Positions 16,256 to 27,265 of a DNA stretch of 64,000 nt are shown piece after piece; within the stretch, counting starts at the first letter, position 1; each line of letters starts with the position of its first letter. Source of the stretch: Barrientosiimonas humi (GTDB taxonomy: Bacteria > Actinomycetota > Actinomycetes > Actinomycetales > Dermatophilaceae); NCBI RefSeq assembly GCF_006716095.1, contig NZ_VFOK01000001.1, forward strand, positions 3,069,375 to 3,133,374, in the 5' to 3' direction. Under the pieces are notes generated by a model that saw nothing but the letters and a program-made list of their open reading frames with translations, was not told the DNA's origin and searched no databases. Both the position numbers and the translations under genes were made by a program.

Positions 16256-17196
16256 TCGTCACGCTCACGCCCAACCCCGCGGTCGACGTGACCTATCGCG
16301 TCGGGGCGCTCGAGGTCGGCGGCTCGCACCCGGTTGGCGCGGTGCGCGAGCAGGCGGGCGGCAAGGGGGTCAACACCGCGGCGGTGCTCACGACCATGGG
16401 GCAGGAGTGCGTGGCCGTCTGCCCGGTCGGTGCGGACGACGCCGACCGGTTCGCGGCCGATCTCGACGCCCGCGGCGTGCGCCATCGGCTGCTCCGGCTG
16501 CCTGGCCGCACCCGCCGCTCGGTCACCGTGGTCGACGACGCCGGCGAGGCGACGGTGCTCAACGAGCCGGGGCTGCCGTGGGGTCGCGACGACCGCGACC
16601 TGGTGATCCAAGTCGTCGCTCAATCTCTCTCTGGTGCAAGGGTTCTCACGATCAGCGGCAGCCTTCCTGACGCTGCCGTGGCGGCGGTCGTGCGGTGCGT
16701 CGAGACGGCCGACGCCCTGGCCGTGCCGGCGGTGCTCGACCTGCGCGGACCGGTGCTGCGCGACTCCCTGGCGCACGGCCCGGCGCTCGTGAAGCCGAAC
16801 CGTGCCGAGGCGGCAGCGATGCTGGGGTTCGACGCCTCGGCCGCGCCGTCCGCAGCCGAGCTCGCCGAGCGACTGGTCGGTGACGGTGCCGGCGCCGCAA
16901 TCGTCTCCGACGGTGCGGCGGGGCTGACGCTGGTGTCCGGCGATGGCATACGGCTGGTTGGACGGTTGCCAGAACCGTTGCAGGGCAACGCAACTGGTGC
17001 CGGCGACGCACTCACCGCCGCGCTGGCTGCGGGACTGGCCGAGGGCGTACCGACTGGGCGGGACGCCTGGGCCGAGACCCTGCGCACGGGGGTCGCCTGG
17101 TCGGCCGCCGCGGTGCTGCAGCCCGTCGCCGGCGCCGTAGACCCCGCCGACGTCGCCCGCCTGCTCCCCCGTGTCGAGATCGAGGAGATCGCCTGA
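16252..17196 (+). CDS. PfkB family hexose-phosphate kinase
   Basis: A 314-residue PfkB/ribokinase-family kinase of the 1-phosphofructokinase / tagatose-6-phosphate kinase branch. It opens MIVTLTPNPAVDVTY and has GGKGVNTAAVL. The ATP site with catalytic Asp is in GNATGAGDALTAA. Together with the following class II aldolase it would make and split a ketohexose bisphosphate. It overlaps both neighbours (GTGA upstream, TGATG downstream). A short patch at 16606-16650 has noticeably lower GC and different codon choice, but the frame is intact. Confidence 0.9.
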   Translation: MIVTLTPNPAVDVTYRVGALEVGGSHPVGAVREQAGGKGVNTAAVLTTMGQECVAVCPVGADDADRFAADLDARGVRHRLLRLPGRTRRSVTVVDDAGEATVLNEPGLPWGRDDRDLVIQVVAQSLSGARVLTISGSLPDAAVAAVVRCVETADALAVPAVLDLRGPVLRDSLAHGPALVKPNRAEAAAMLGFDASAAPSAAELAERLVGDGAGAAIVSDGAAGLTLVSGDGIRLVGRLPEPLQGNATGAGDALTAALAAGLAEGVPTGRDAWAETLRTGVAWSAAAVLQPVAGAVDPADVARLLPRVEIEEIA

Positions 17197-18041
17197 TGAC
17201 CCTGGCCAACCTGACCGAGCTGCTGGCGACGACGACGCGGGGTGCGATCGCGGCGTTCAACGTCATCCAGATCGAGCACGCCGAGGCGTACGCCGCGGCC
17301 GCCGCGCACACGAATCTGCCTGTGGTCATGCAGATCTCGCAGAACGCCGTGCGCTATCACGGGGCGCTGGCACCGATCGCCGCCGCGACCCTCGCGGTCG
17401 CGCGCGCCAGCGAGCAGCCGGTCGTCGTGCACCTCGACCACGCCGAGGACGAGGACCTCGTCCGGGAGGCCGTCGAGCTCGGCCTCACGTCGGTGATGTA
17501 CGACGGTTCGCGCCTCCCCGACGAGCAGAACCGGGAGGCGACCGCGCGCGTCGTGCAGCGCTGCCACGACGCGGGGGTCAGCGTCGAGGCCGAGCTGGGC
17601 GAGGTCGGCGGCAAGGACGGCGTGCACGCGCCGGGCGTGCGCACCGACCCGGCGGACGCCGCGCAGTTCGTCGCCGACACGGGGGTCGACGCGCTGGCGG
17701 TCGCGGTCGGCAGCTCGCACGCCATGACCTCGCGCACCGCCGAGCTCGACGTCGACCTGATCGCGCGGCTGCGCGAGGGCGTACCCGTCCCGCTCGTGCT
17801 GCACGGCTCCTCCGGCGTGCCCGACGCGGGGCTCGTCGCCGCCGTGCGCGCGGGCATGCGCAAGGTCAACATCGCCACCCACCTGAACCAGGTCTTCACC
17901 GAGGCGATGCAGACGTCGCTGCGGGAGCACCGGACCGTCGACACCCGCCGCTACCTCGGCGCCGGCCGCGACGCCATCACCGCCGAGGCCGCCCGCCTCC
18001 AACAGCTGCTCGCCCTGGAACCCACGACCTTGGTGGAGTAG
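17196..18041 (+). CDS. Class II ketose-bisphosphate aldolase
   Basis: A 281-residue zinc-dependent aldolase of the fructose/tagatose-1,6-bisphosphate group (FbaA/KbaY/GatY), cleaving the bisphosphate to dihydroxyacetone phosphate and glyceraldehyde-3-phosphate. The zinc and substrate motifs are visible: VVHLDHAEDEDLV, VEAELGEVGGKDG, VAVGSSHAMT and LVLHGSSGVPD. It lies third in the kinase-kinase-aldolase operon. The C-terminus TTLVE followed by TAG resembles the stop-donating end of the intergenic repeat, a copy of which begins 40 bp downstream. Confidence 0.9.
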   Translation: MTLANLTELLATTTRGAIAAFNVIQIEHAEAYAAAAAHTNLPVVMQISQNAVRYHGALAPIAAATLAVARASEQPVVVHLDHAEDEDLVREAVELGLTSVMYDGSRLPDEQNREATARVVQRCHDAGVSVEAELGEVGGKDGVHAPGVRTDPADAAQFVADTGVDALAVAVGSSHAMTSRTAELDVDLIARLREGVPVPLVLHGSSGVPDAGLVAAVRAGMRKVNIATHLNQVFTEAMQTSLREHRTVDTRRYLGAGRDAITAEAARLQQLLALEPTTLVE

Positions 18042-18080
18042 GCCGGCCGACCACGGTGGTCGAGCGGCTCTCTTGAAGCT

Positions 18081-18228
18081 GGTCGAGTAGGCCGGAGCGC
18101 AGCGGAGGCCGCATCGAGACCCCCTTCCACGGCGGTCGAGTAGGCCGGAGCGCTAGCTGAGGCCGCATCGAGACCCCCTTCCACGGCGGTCGAGTAGGCC
18201 GGAGCGCAGCGGAGGCCGTATCGAGACC
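18081..18228. repeat. Three tandem copies of the GGTCGAGTAG...GAGACC repeat
   Basis: Copies at 18081-18121, 18134-18175 and 18188-18228 start GGTCGAGTAGGCCGGAGCGC and end CGAGACC, with a conserved CCCCTTCCACGGC spacer; period 53-54 bp. They occupy the first part of the 749-bp gene-free gap 18042-18790 between the convergent aldolase and isomerase genes. Function unknown; position suggests a transcription-end or nucleoid-related element. Confidence 0.85.
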
Positions 18229-18333
18229 CGTCGGCTCCCTCTGTGGTCACCGAAAGGCGCCGGGAAGCGGGAGCCGGTGCCTGGTCGGCCTGGTCTGACG
18301 GCTCACCGTGGCGACGTTTCTGACAGAGCCCGA

Positions 18334-18400
18334 CGTTGTTGACACGGACTGGCGTTGTTGACAGACGTGCGTGCTGTAGCAGCCCTTTGTGTCAACAACG
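18334..18400. repeat. Cluster of CGTTGTTGACA motifs
   Basis: CGTTGTTGACAC stands at 18334-18345, CGTTGTTGACAG at 18353-18364, and the exact inverse of the first, GTGTCAACAACG, at 18389-18400. Such clustered and inverted 12-mers could be the remains of a mobile-element end or a multimeric protein-binding site. No transposase reading frame is nearby. Confidence 0.5.
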
Positions 18401-18420
18401 CACTGTCGTGTCGAGATCGT

Positions 18421-18493
18421 GGGGTCGGGTCAGGACCGACCCCCCGGACTGGCCAGAATCACCCAGACTGGTCACTTGCAACCGACCAGTCTG
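18421..18493. terminator. Two perfect inverted repeats in the gene-free gap
   Basis: GGGGTCGG/CCGACCCC with a 7-nt loop at 18421-18443, and CAGACTGGTC/GACCAGTCTG with a 10-nt loop at 18464-18493. Both could fold in RNA or act as operators. The remaining DNA to 18607 shows no coding pattern that I can support. Confidence 0.4.
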
Positions 18494-18607
18494 ATAGTTA
18501 GTGACCACTCTGGCGCCGTACGCCATCGGCGACTCGCGAATCCGACGTCACCCCAGGCGTACTCACGCCTCCCGGCGTCTTTCGGTCAGCACACGAGTAG
18601 GTGACGT

Positions 18608-18747
18608 GGTCTCGATACGGGCTCGCCTAGCGGCTCGCCCTACCCTTCGATACGCGCTCGTCCCTCGCGCTACTCAGGGCGGCGCTCGACCAGCGTGGTG
18701 GGGGTCTCGATACGGCCTCGCCCAGCGGCTCGGCCTACTCGACCAGC
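18608..18747. repeat. Further GGTCTCGATAC...CTCGACC repeats, one degenerate
   Basis: A clean copy at 18703-18747 begins GGTCTCGATACGGCCTCG and ends CGGCCTACTCGACCAGC. A longer, decayed version spans about 18608-18697 with internal CGATACGCGCTCG and CTACTCAG pieces. Orientation is opposite to the three copies at 18081-18228, so the gap between the convergent genes is bounded by inverted repeats. Confidence 0.75.
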
Positions 18748-18790
18748 TTGTGGGCGACTCGCTCCGGCCCGCTCGACCCGCGCGACGGGG

Positions 18791-19696
18791 TCAGCTGTCC
18801 AGCATCACCGAGCGGCTGAGGTTGCGGGGGCGGTCGGGGTCGAGGCCGCGGGCGGCGGCGCGGGCGACGCACAGGCGGTGCACGCGCACCAGCTCGGCCA
18901 TCGGGTCGGCGTCGCGGTGCTCGAAGTGCGCGCCGGTCTCGGCGACGTCGTCGGCGAGGCCCTCGGGCACCTCGCCGATCGCCCACACGACGCGGCCCGG
19001 CTCGGCGATGCTGATCGGGCCGTGGCGGTACTCCATCGCGGGGTAGGCCTCGACCCACATCTGGTTCGACTCGCGCAGCTTCAGCGCCGCCTCGTTGGCG
19101 AGGCCGACGGTCCAGCCGCGGCCGACGAAGCTGATCTGGTCGGCCTCGACCAGCGCGCCGAGCACCTCGGCCTCCGGGGCCTCCAGCACCGCGCGCGCCT
19201 CGTCGATCGCGGGCGTCAGGTTCTCGCCCATCGCGGCGCGCAGGATCGTCAGGGTCGTGGTGGCGAAACGAGTCTGGACGACCGACTCCTCGTCGACGTC
19301 GTCCATCAGCACGGTGTGCTCGGCCAGCTCGGCGATCTCGGTGCCGGGCGTGGCCACGAACGCGACGTGCGGCGTGCCGGCGGCGCGCAGCTCGCGGACG
19401 ACGTCGACGACCTCGCTGGTCGTGCCCGACCGGCTGATCACGACGACCCGGTCGTAGCCGCGCGCGAGGTGGTGCTCGGAGGCGGCGAACGCGTCGGTCA
19501 CGCCCTGCCCCAGCTCCTCGCGGCGGGCGGCGTACGCCTGGCCCATGAACCACGACGTCCCGCAGCCGATGGTCGCCACCCGCTCCCCCGCGCGCGGCAG
19601 CACGTCGACGAGCGAGGGCACCCGCGCGACCGCGCGCGCCCAGTCATCGGGCTGGGTGGCGATCTCGGTGCTGGTGTGGCTGGACGCGGGGCTCAT
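18791..19696 (-). CDS. SIS domain sugar-phosphate isomerase
   Basis: A 301-residue protein with two SIS (sugar isomerase) domains, like AgaS or the isomerase half of GlmS, which interconvert amino-sugar phosphates and ketose phosphates. Typical features are ATIGCGTSWFMGQAYA, the phosphate-binding VVISRSGTTSEVVD and ALKLRESNQMWVEAYPAMEYRHGP in the second half. There is no glutaminase domain, so it is not GlmS. With the PfkB kinase and aldolase nearby an AgaS-like role (amino-sugar phosphate to ketose phosphate) is plausible but not proven. A GGAGG ribosome site precedes the ATG. Confidence 0.85.
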   Translation of the reverse strand: MSPASSHTSTEIATQPDDWARAVARVPSLVDVLPRAGERVATIGCGTSWFMGQAYAARREELGQGVTDAFAASEHHLARGYDRVVVISRSGTTSEVVDVVRELRAAGTPHVAFVATPGTEIAELAEHTVLMDDVDEESVVQTRFATTTLTILRAAMGENLTPAIDEARAVLEAPEAEVLGALVEADQISFVGRGWTVGLANEAALKLRESNQMWVEAYPAMEYRHGPISIAEPGRVVWAIGEVPEGLADDVAETGAHFEHRDADPMAELVRVHRLCVARAAARGLDPDRPRNLSRSVMLDS

Positions 19697-19832
19697 GCGC
19701 GACCTCCGTACGGGTGAGCAGATCTGATCGTTTGAGTCACCAATCTTGCACAGTTGCGCACACGCGTCCAGGTGGATTCGTTAGATTCGTCCCGTCCGCA
19801 CGCCCCCTCGAACCGCTGGGAGCCAGCACCTA
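19697..19832. promoter_or_regulatory. Divergent promoter region of isomerase and dehydrogenase genes
   Basis: This 136-bp stretch is more AT-rich than its surroundings. It contains a near-palindrome TGCACAGTTGCGCA at 19747-19760 (5 of 6 arm pairs), of LacI-like even symmetry, and a direct repeat GATTCGT at 19775-19781 and 19784-19790 whose second copy overlaps a possible -10 (TAGATT) for the plus-strand gene. A shared regulator for both genes is likely, but none is encoded nearby. Confidence 0.4.
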
Positions 19833-21008
19833 ATGACCGACCTGCGCCTCGGCCTCGTGGGCTTCGGCCTGCGCGCCAACCTCGCGACCACCGCCCACCG
19901 CCCCGGCGAGGGAAGCCGGGTCACCGTCGTCGCCGACCCGCTGGCCGCCGCCCGCGAGCGCGCCGCCGAGCTCGTCCCGGGCGTGCGCACCGTGCCCGAC
20001 CTCGACGCGCTGCTCACCGACGCCCGCGACGACGTCGACGCCGTGCTGCTGCTCACGCCCGACCACCTGCACCGTGACCACGCGACCGCCACGCTCGAGG
20101 CGGGGCTGCCGACGTTCCTCGAGAAGCCGATCGCGACGACGGTGGCCGACGCCGACGCGATCCTCGAGACCGCCCGGCGCACGCGTACCCGCCTGTATGT
20201 CGGTCACAACATGCGGCACATGCCGGTGGTCACCGCGATGCGCGAGGCGATCCGGGCCGGCGCGATCGGCGACGTGAAGGCGGTGTGGGTGCGGCACTTC
20301 GTGTCGGCCGGCGGCGACTTCTACTTCCACGACTGGCACGCCGACCGGCGCAACACGACCGGGCTGCTGCTGCAGAAGGGCGCCCACGACATCGACGTGA
20401 TCCATTGGCTCGCAGGCGGATTCACGCGTTCGGCCGCCGCCGTCGGGAGCCTGTCGGTCTACGGCGACGTCGACTCCCGCCGCGACAACTCCGACCGGCG
20501 GCTGCGCGACTGGTACGACGTCGGCACCTGGCCGCCGACCGCGCAGCGCGACCTCGCGCCGGTGCTCGACGTGGAGGACATCTCGATGGCCAACCTGGTG
20601 CTCGACGGCGGGGTGCTCGCGTCCTACCAGCAGTGCCACTTCACGCCGGACTACTGGCGCAGCTACACCGTCATCGGCACCGCCGGCCGGCTCGAGAACG
20701 TCGGCGACGGGCCCGGCGCGCAGGTGCGGATCTGGGACCGCCGGACCGACACGTACGCCGACCCCGACCGGGTCATCGAGGTCGGCGGCGACGACGAGGG
20801 GCACGGCGGCGCCGACCCGTTGCTGGTCGCCGAGTTCGTGCGCTTCGCCCGCGACGGCGGCCCGACCGAGACCTCGCCGGTCGCGGCGCGTCAGGCGGTC
20901 GCGGCCGGTGTCGCCGCGACCCAATCGCTGCGCTCGGGCGGCGGCATGGTCGAGGTGCCCGGGCTCGACCCGGAGGTCGCGGCCTGGTTCGCCGCCGACC
21001 AGCAGTAG
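19833..21008 (+). CDS. Gfo/Idh/MocA family oxidoreductase
   Basis: A 391-residue NAD(P)-dependent sugar or inositol dehydrogenase family protein. The N-terminal Rossmann fold begins LRLGLVGFGLRANLAT. The EKPIATT motif with the catalytic-site Lys is near residue 98, and the C-terminal substrate domain includes GLLLQKGAHDIDVIHWLAGG with the conserved Asp/His. The substrate is unknown; context with the isomerase and kinases suggests a sugar or amino-sugar derivative. Confidence 0.88.
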   Translation: MTDLRLGLVGFGLRANLATTAHRPGEGSRVTVVADPLAAARERAAELVPGVRTVPDLDALLTDARDDVDAVLLLTPDHLHRDHATATLEAGLPTFLEKPIATTVADADAILETARRTRTRLYVGHNMRHMPVVTAMREAIRAGAIGDVKAVWVRHFVSAGGDFYFHDWHADRRNTTGLLLQKGAHDIDVIHWLAGGFTRSAAAVGSLSVYGDVDSRRDNSDRRLRDWYDVGTWPPTAQRDLAPVLDVEDISMANLVLDGGVLASYQQCHFTPDYWRSYTVIGTAGRLENVGDGPGAQVRIWDRRTDTYADPDRVIEVGGDDEGHGGADPLLVAEFVRFARDGGPTETSPVAARQAVAAGVAATQSLRSGGGMVEVPGLDPEVAAWFAADQQ

Positions 21009-21133
21009 CCCTCCCCATCCGGTCGCCAGTCGCTGGTCGCCGGTGTCCGCGACTGTCCGCACCGACACCCGACGTACGCCCTCGGCCGGAATATTGGTTG
21101 GCGCTCCACCCTTGGGGCTGAAGTACTCTCAGA

Positions 21134-21153
21134 GTGATACGGCGTCGTATCAC
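21134..21153. promoter_or_regulatory. Palindromic operator before efflux pump gene
   Basis: GTGATACG-N4-CGTATCAC, perfect 8-bp arms, just downstream of a possible -10 (TACTCT, 21124-21129). It would cover the transcription start, as for TetR-type repressors of drug-efflux genes. No regulator gene lies next to it. Confidence 0.55.
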
Positions 21154-21208
21154 CCTGCCCGCGGCTCCCGTCACTCCGCGGAATCCCTTCGCCTCCCTTT
21201 GGAGAAGC

Positions 21209-22762
21209 ATGTCTACCGCTGCCCCGCCGGAGTATCCGGACAAGATCGACGGCGCCGTGCTCAAGGTCGCCGGTGTCGTCGTCCTCGGCGCGATCATGTC
21301 GATCCTCGACATCACCGTCGTCAACGTCGCGCTGCCGGTCTTCCAGACCGAGTTCGCGACCGACCCCGCGCAGCCGCTGGCGTACTCCACCGTCGCGTGG
21401 ACCGTCACCGCCTACACGCTCGCCCTCGCCACGGTCATCCCGCTGACCGGCTGGGCCGCCGACCGCTTCGGCACCAAGCGCCTCTACCTGCTCGCCGTCG
21501 CGCTGTTCACCGCCGGCTCCGCCCTGTGCGCCGCCGCGGGCTCCATCGAGATGCTGATCGCCTTCCGCGTGCTCCAGGGCCTCGGTGGCGGCATGCTCAT
21601 GCCGCTCGGCATGACGATCATGACCCGCGCCGCCGGCCCCGACCGGATGGGCCGCCTGATGGCGATCCTCGGTGTGCCGATGCTGCTCGGCCCGATCCTC
21701 GGCCCGATCCTGGGCGGCTACCTCATCGAGAACCAGAGCTGGCACTGGATCTTCCTGATCAACGTCCCGATCGGCATCCTGGCCCTCGTCTACGCCTGGG
21801 TCGTGCTGCCCGCCGACTCGGTCGAGCCGTCCGAGACGCTCGACCTCACCGGGCTGCTGCTGATGTCGCCGGGTCTGGCGCTGTTCCTCTACGGCGTCTC
21901 GACGATCCCCGAGGCCGGCACCATCTTCGACGCAGAGGTGCTCATCACGATGGTCATCGGCGCCGCGCTGATCGTGGCGTTCGTGCTGCACTCCTTCCGG
22001 CCCGCGCACCCGCTGCTGGACCTGCGGCTGTTCAAGAACCGCAACCTCACGGTCGCGACCGTCACCATGTTCCTGTTCGCCGCGGCCTTCTTCGGGGGTC
22101 TGCTGCTGGTGCCGACGTACTTCCAGTCGGTGCGCGGTGAGTCGACCCTCGACGCCGGTCTGCTGGTCGCCCCGCAGGGCATCGGCGCCATGCTGACCAT
22201 GCCGATCGCGGGCGCCCTCGCCGACAAGCTGCCGGTGGGCCGCATCGTGCCGGTCGGCCTGGTGCTGATCGTCGGCGGCATGTTCGCGCTGACTCAGGTC
22301 GGGTCGGACACGTCCTACACCTACCTCGTCGCGGTGCTGTTCGTGCTCGGCCTCGGCATGGGCGCCACGATGATGCCGCTGATGACCTCCGCGCTGAAGA
22401 CGCTCACCCACCACGAGGTGGCGCGCGGCTCGACCCTGCTGAACATCGTCCAGCAGATCGCGAGCTCGGTCGGCGTGGCGATCATGTCGGTCGTCCTCAC
22501 CAACAACATCGCCGACCGCCCGCTCGCCGGCCCCGCGATGGCCACGCACGCCGACCCGGCGCTCACCGAGCGGATGGGCGGCTCGCAGGTCGTCGCCCAG
22601 GGTCTGGCGCAGGCCGGTGACGCGTTCGCCCAGACCTTCTGGGTCGCCGCGATCCTCGTCGCGCTGACCCTCGTGCCCGCGGCGATGCTGCCGCGCAAGC
22701 GCGAGAAGTCGCACCTGCTCGACGACGAGGGCGAGGCCCGGCCGCCGGTCGTCGTGCACTGA
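21209..22762 (+). CDS. DHA2 family MFS drug efflux transporter
   Basis: A 517-residue, 14-helix proton antiporter of the EmrB/QacA (DHA2) family. Helix 1 carries the family motif LDITVVNVALPVF. Motif A is GWAADRFGTKRLYLL, and motif C (antiporter) is GVPMLLGPILGPILGGYL. I chose the ATG at 21209, preceded by GGAGA, over an upstream frame opening that lies inside the operator. Substrates are probably hydrophobic drugs or metabolites. A strong terminator follows. Confidence 0.92.
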   Translation: MSTAAPPEYPDKIDGAVLKVAGVVVLGAIMSILDITVVNVALPVFQTEFATDPAQPLAYSTVAWTVTAYTLALATVIPLTGWAADRFGTKRLYLLAVALFTAGSALCAAAGSIEMLIAFRVLQGLGGGMLMPLGMTIMTRAAGPDRMGRLMAILGVPMLLGPILGPILGGYLIENQSWHWIFLINVPIGILALVYAWVVLPADSVEPSETLDLTGLLLMSPGLALFLYGVSTIPEAGTIFDAEVLITMVIGAALIVAFVLHSFRPAHPLLDLRLFKNRNLTVATVTMFLFAAAFFGGLLLVPTYFQSVRGESTLDAGLLVAPQGIGAMLTMPIAGALADKLPVGRIVPVGLVLIVGGMFALTQVGSDTSYTYLVAVLFVLGLGMGATMMPLMTSALKTLTHHEVARGSTLLNIVQQIASSVGVAIMSVVLTNNIADRPLAGPAMATHADPALTERMGGSQVVAQGLAQAGDAFAQTFWVAAILVALTLVPAAMLPRKREKSHLLDDEGEARPPVVVH

Positions 22763-22782
22763 GCGAGGCGACAACCTCAAGC

Positions 22783-22822
22783 ATGAGCGAGGCGGACAGG
22801 CATGCCTGTCCGCCTCGCTCAT
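22783..22822. terminator. 40-bp perfect palindrome, terminator
   Basis: ATGAGCGAGGCGGACAGGCA and its exact reverse complement, back to back, form a 20-bp stem, followed on the plus strand by CTTTC. It stands 20 bp after the efflux gene and before the convergent PfpI gene. A partial copy of the arm (GAGCGAGGCG) occurs at 22761-22770, just upstream. Confidence 0.8.
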
Positions 22823-22889
22823 CTTTCGGGTGTCTCGCGGGGCCCGATGAGCACGTACGCCCTCGCGCTCCGCGCGCGACCGGCCCGGC

Positions 22890-23447
22890 TCAGCCCACGC
22901 TGGTCTGGGTGCCCGTGCCGTTGCTGCCGACCGCGTCGAGCAGCGCCTCGTTGAAGGCCGGCAGGTCGTCAGGGTTGCGGCTGGTGATCAGGTTGCCGTC
23001 GATGACGACCTCCTGGTCGACCCACGACGCGCCGGCGTTGCGCAGGTCGGTCTCCAGGCTCGGCCACGACGTCAGCTGCTTGCCCTGCACGACGTCGGCC
23101 TCGATGAGGGTCCAGGGCGCGTGGCAGATCGCCGCGACCGGCTTGCCCGACAGCAGGAACTCGCGCACGAACGCGACCGCGGCCGGGTCGGTGCGCAGGG
23201 CGTCGGGGTTCGCGACCCCGCCGGGCAGCACGAGCGCGTCGTAGTCGTCGATGCTCGCGTCGCCGACCACCGTGTCGACGTCCTTCTTGTCCGCCTTGTC
23301 GAGGTGGTCGAAGGTCTGCACCTGACCCTCCTCGGTGGAGAGCAGGCTCGGCTCGTGGCCGGCCTTCGAGACGGCATCCCAGGGGTCGGTGAGCTCCACC
23401 CGCTCGATGCCTTCGGTTGCAGTGAGGAACGCAATCTTCTTGGCCAT
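22890..23447 (-). CDS. PfpI/DJ-1 family protein
   Basis: A 185-residue protein of the DJ-1/PfpI superfamily (type 1 glutamine amidotransferase fold), related to intracellular protease/deglycase proteins. The nucleophile elbow AICHAPWTLIEADVV contains the conserved Cys-His pair. DALVLPGGVANPDALR and DGNLITSRNPDDLPAF are further family blocks. It is a single gene with no clear partner; a stress or carbonyl-detoxification role is inferred from the family. Confidence 0.9.
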   Translation of the reverse strand: MAKKIAFLTATEGIERVELTDPWDAVSKAGHEPSLLSTEEGQVQTFDHLDKADKKDVDTVVGDASIDDYDALVLPGGVANPDALRTDPAAVAFVREFLLSGKPVAAICHAPWTLIEADVVQGKQLTSWPSLETDLRNAGASWVDQEVVIDGNLITSRNPDDLPAFNEALLDAVGSNGTGTQTSVG

Positions 23448-23501
23448 GGCGGCAAGTCAACGACACCCGCACGGCTGCGGACCACACCCCCAGGTGGGAC
23501 C

Positions 23502-24227
23502 TCAGGCGCCGGCCGACACCTGCCGCCGGGCCGTCTCACCCGCCCCGTTGGCCCCGTTGGCCCCGCCGGCCTCGCCGGCCTCGCCGGCGGTGTCGGTCGC
23601 GGCCGGCGCGGTCTGAGGCTCGGCCGGCTCGGCAGGCGTCGGCAGCACCCGCGCCAGCACCCGCTCGATGAGCAGCCCGACGGTGACCGCGAGCGCGATG
23701 CCGACCGCAGCCCCGACGAGCGGGTTCTCCTTGACCCAGTGACCGGCGAGCGCCCCGAGCGCGACGGAGTAGGTCGCCCACGTCGCGCACGACAGCGCGG
23801 TCAGCCCAGCGAACCGTCGCCGGCCGTACCCCGTGCTGCCGGCCGTGAGGTTCACCGCGACCCGGCCGACCGGGATGTAGCGCGCGACCAGGATGATCAC
23901 GCCGCCGCGGCGCTCCAGCTGCTGCTCGGCCCACACCCGCCCGCGGGCCACCCGAGGCGAGCGGGCGGACAGCCGGTCGGCGTCGATGCGCCGGCCGATG
24001 GCGTACGCCAGGTTGTCGCCGAGCCACGCGCCCACCGCCGCGACGACGGCGAGGGCGACCAGGTTGGGGGCGCCCGAGGCGGCGCCGACCGCGGCGAGCG
24101 CGATGAGCAACGACTCGCTCGGCAGCGGCGGGAAGAGCCCGTCGAGCATCGCGAACGAGAAGATCACCGGCAGCACCCAGGCCGCGGCGGCGTGGTCGGT
24201 GATGAGCTGGTTCAGCTGGTCGAGCAC
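23502..24227 (-). CDS. DedA family membrane protein
   Basis: A 241-residue polytopic inner-membrane protein of the DedA/SNARE-associated family, linked to lipid flipping and envelope homeostasis. It has the family motif FPPLPSESLLIALAAVG and the conserved ARYIPVGRVAVNLTAGS with the functional Arg residues. The last 45 residues form a soluble Ala/Gly/Glu tail containing GEAGEAGGANGANGAG. That stretch is encoded by two short in-frame tandem DNA repeats at about 23545-23590 and is probably length-variable between strains. Confidence 0.88.
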   Translation of the reverse strand: MLDQLNQLITDHAAAAWVLPVIFSFAMLDGLFPPLPSESLLIALAAVGAASGAPNLVALAVVAAVGAWLGDNLAYAIGRRIDADRLSARSPRVARGRVWAEQQLERRGGVIILVARYIPVGRVAVNLTAGSTGYGRRRFAGLTALSCATWATYSVALGALAGHWVKENPLVGAAVGIALAVTVGLLIERVLARVLPTPAEPAEPQTAPAATDTAGEAGEAGGANGANGAGETARRQVSAGA

Positions 24228-24268
24228 GGCCTTGGTCTCCCCGGGGTGGCGGCGCGGCCGCCCTGCGC

Positions 24269-24287
24269 GACCGTCCTTACGACGGTC
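24269..24287. terminator. Hairpin between ppc and dedA
   Basis: GACCGTC-CTTAC-GACGGTC, a perfect 7-bp stem 84 bp after the ppc stop on the minus strand. It may end the ppc transcript or attenuate dedA; no T-run is seen. Confidence 0.4.
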
Positions 24288-24370
24288 TCAGCCCCGGTGA
24301 GGTTGCACATCGGCCGCGAGTCCAGACCCGCGTACGACCTAGGTATGACATCGGCCGGCTCGGGGCGCGG

Positions 24371-27145
<2,775 letters not shown>

Positions 27146-27243
27146 GCGCACCAGGATGGGCGTTACCGATCGGTCATGGGGCGCAACGTTCGGCAGGTGG
27201 AAGCGGCGTTCGTCACATCCGTTCCGCAGATTTCCTGACGGGC

Positions 27244-27265
27244 TAACTTTCGGGAGCGTAAGTTA
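27244..27265. promoter_or_regulatory. Palindrome enclosing the P450 ribosome site
   Basis: TAACTTTCG-GGAG-CGTAAGTTA: 9-bp arms with one mismatch. The GGGAG ribosome site lies in the loop and the last A is the first base of the P450 ATG. It could be a TetR-type DNA operator or an mRNA hairpin exposing the ribosome site in its loop. Confidence 0.6.

Noticed and set aside
18334-18400. Insertion sequence
   Set aside because: No transposase frame, matched ends at element distance or target duplication could be found. Only the repeated motif is reported.
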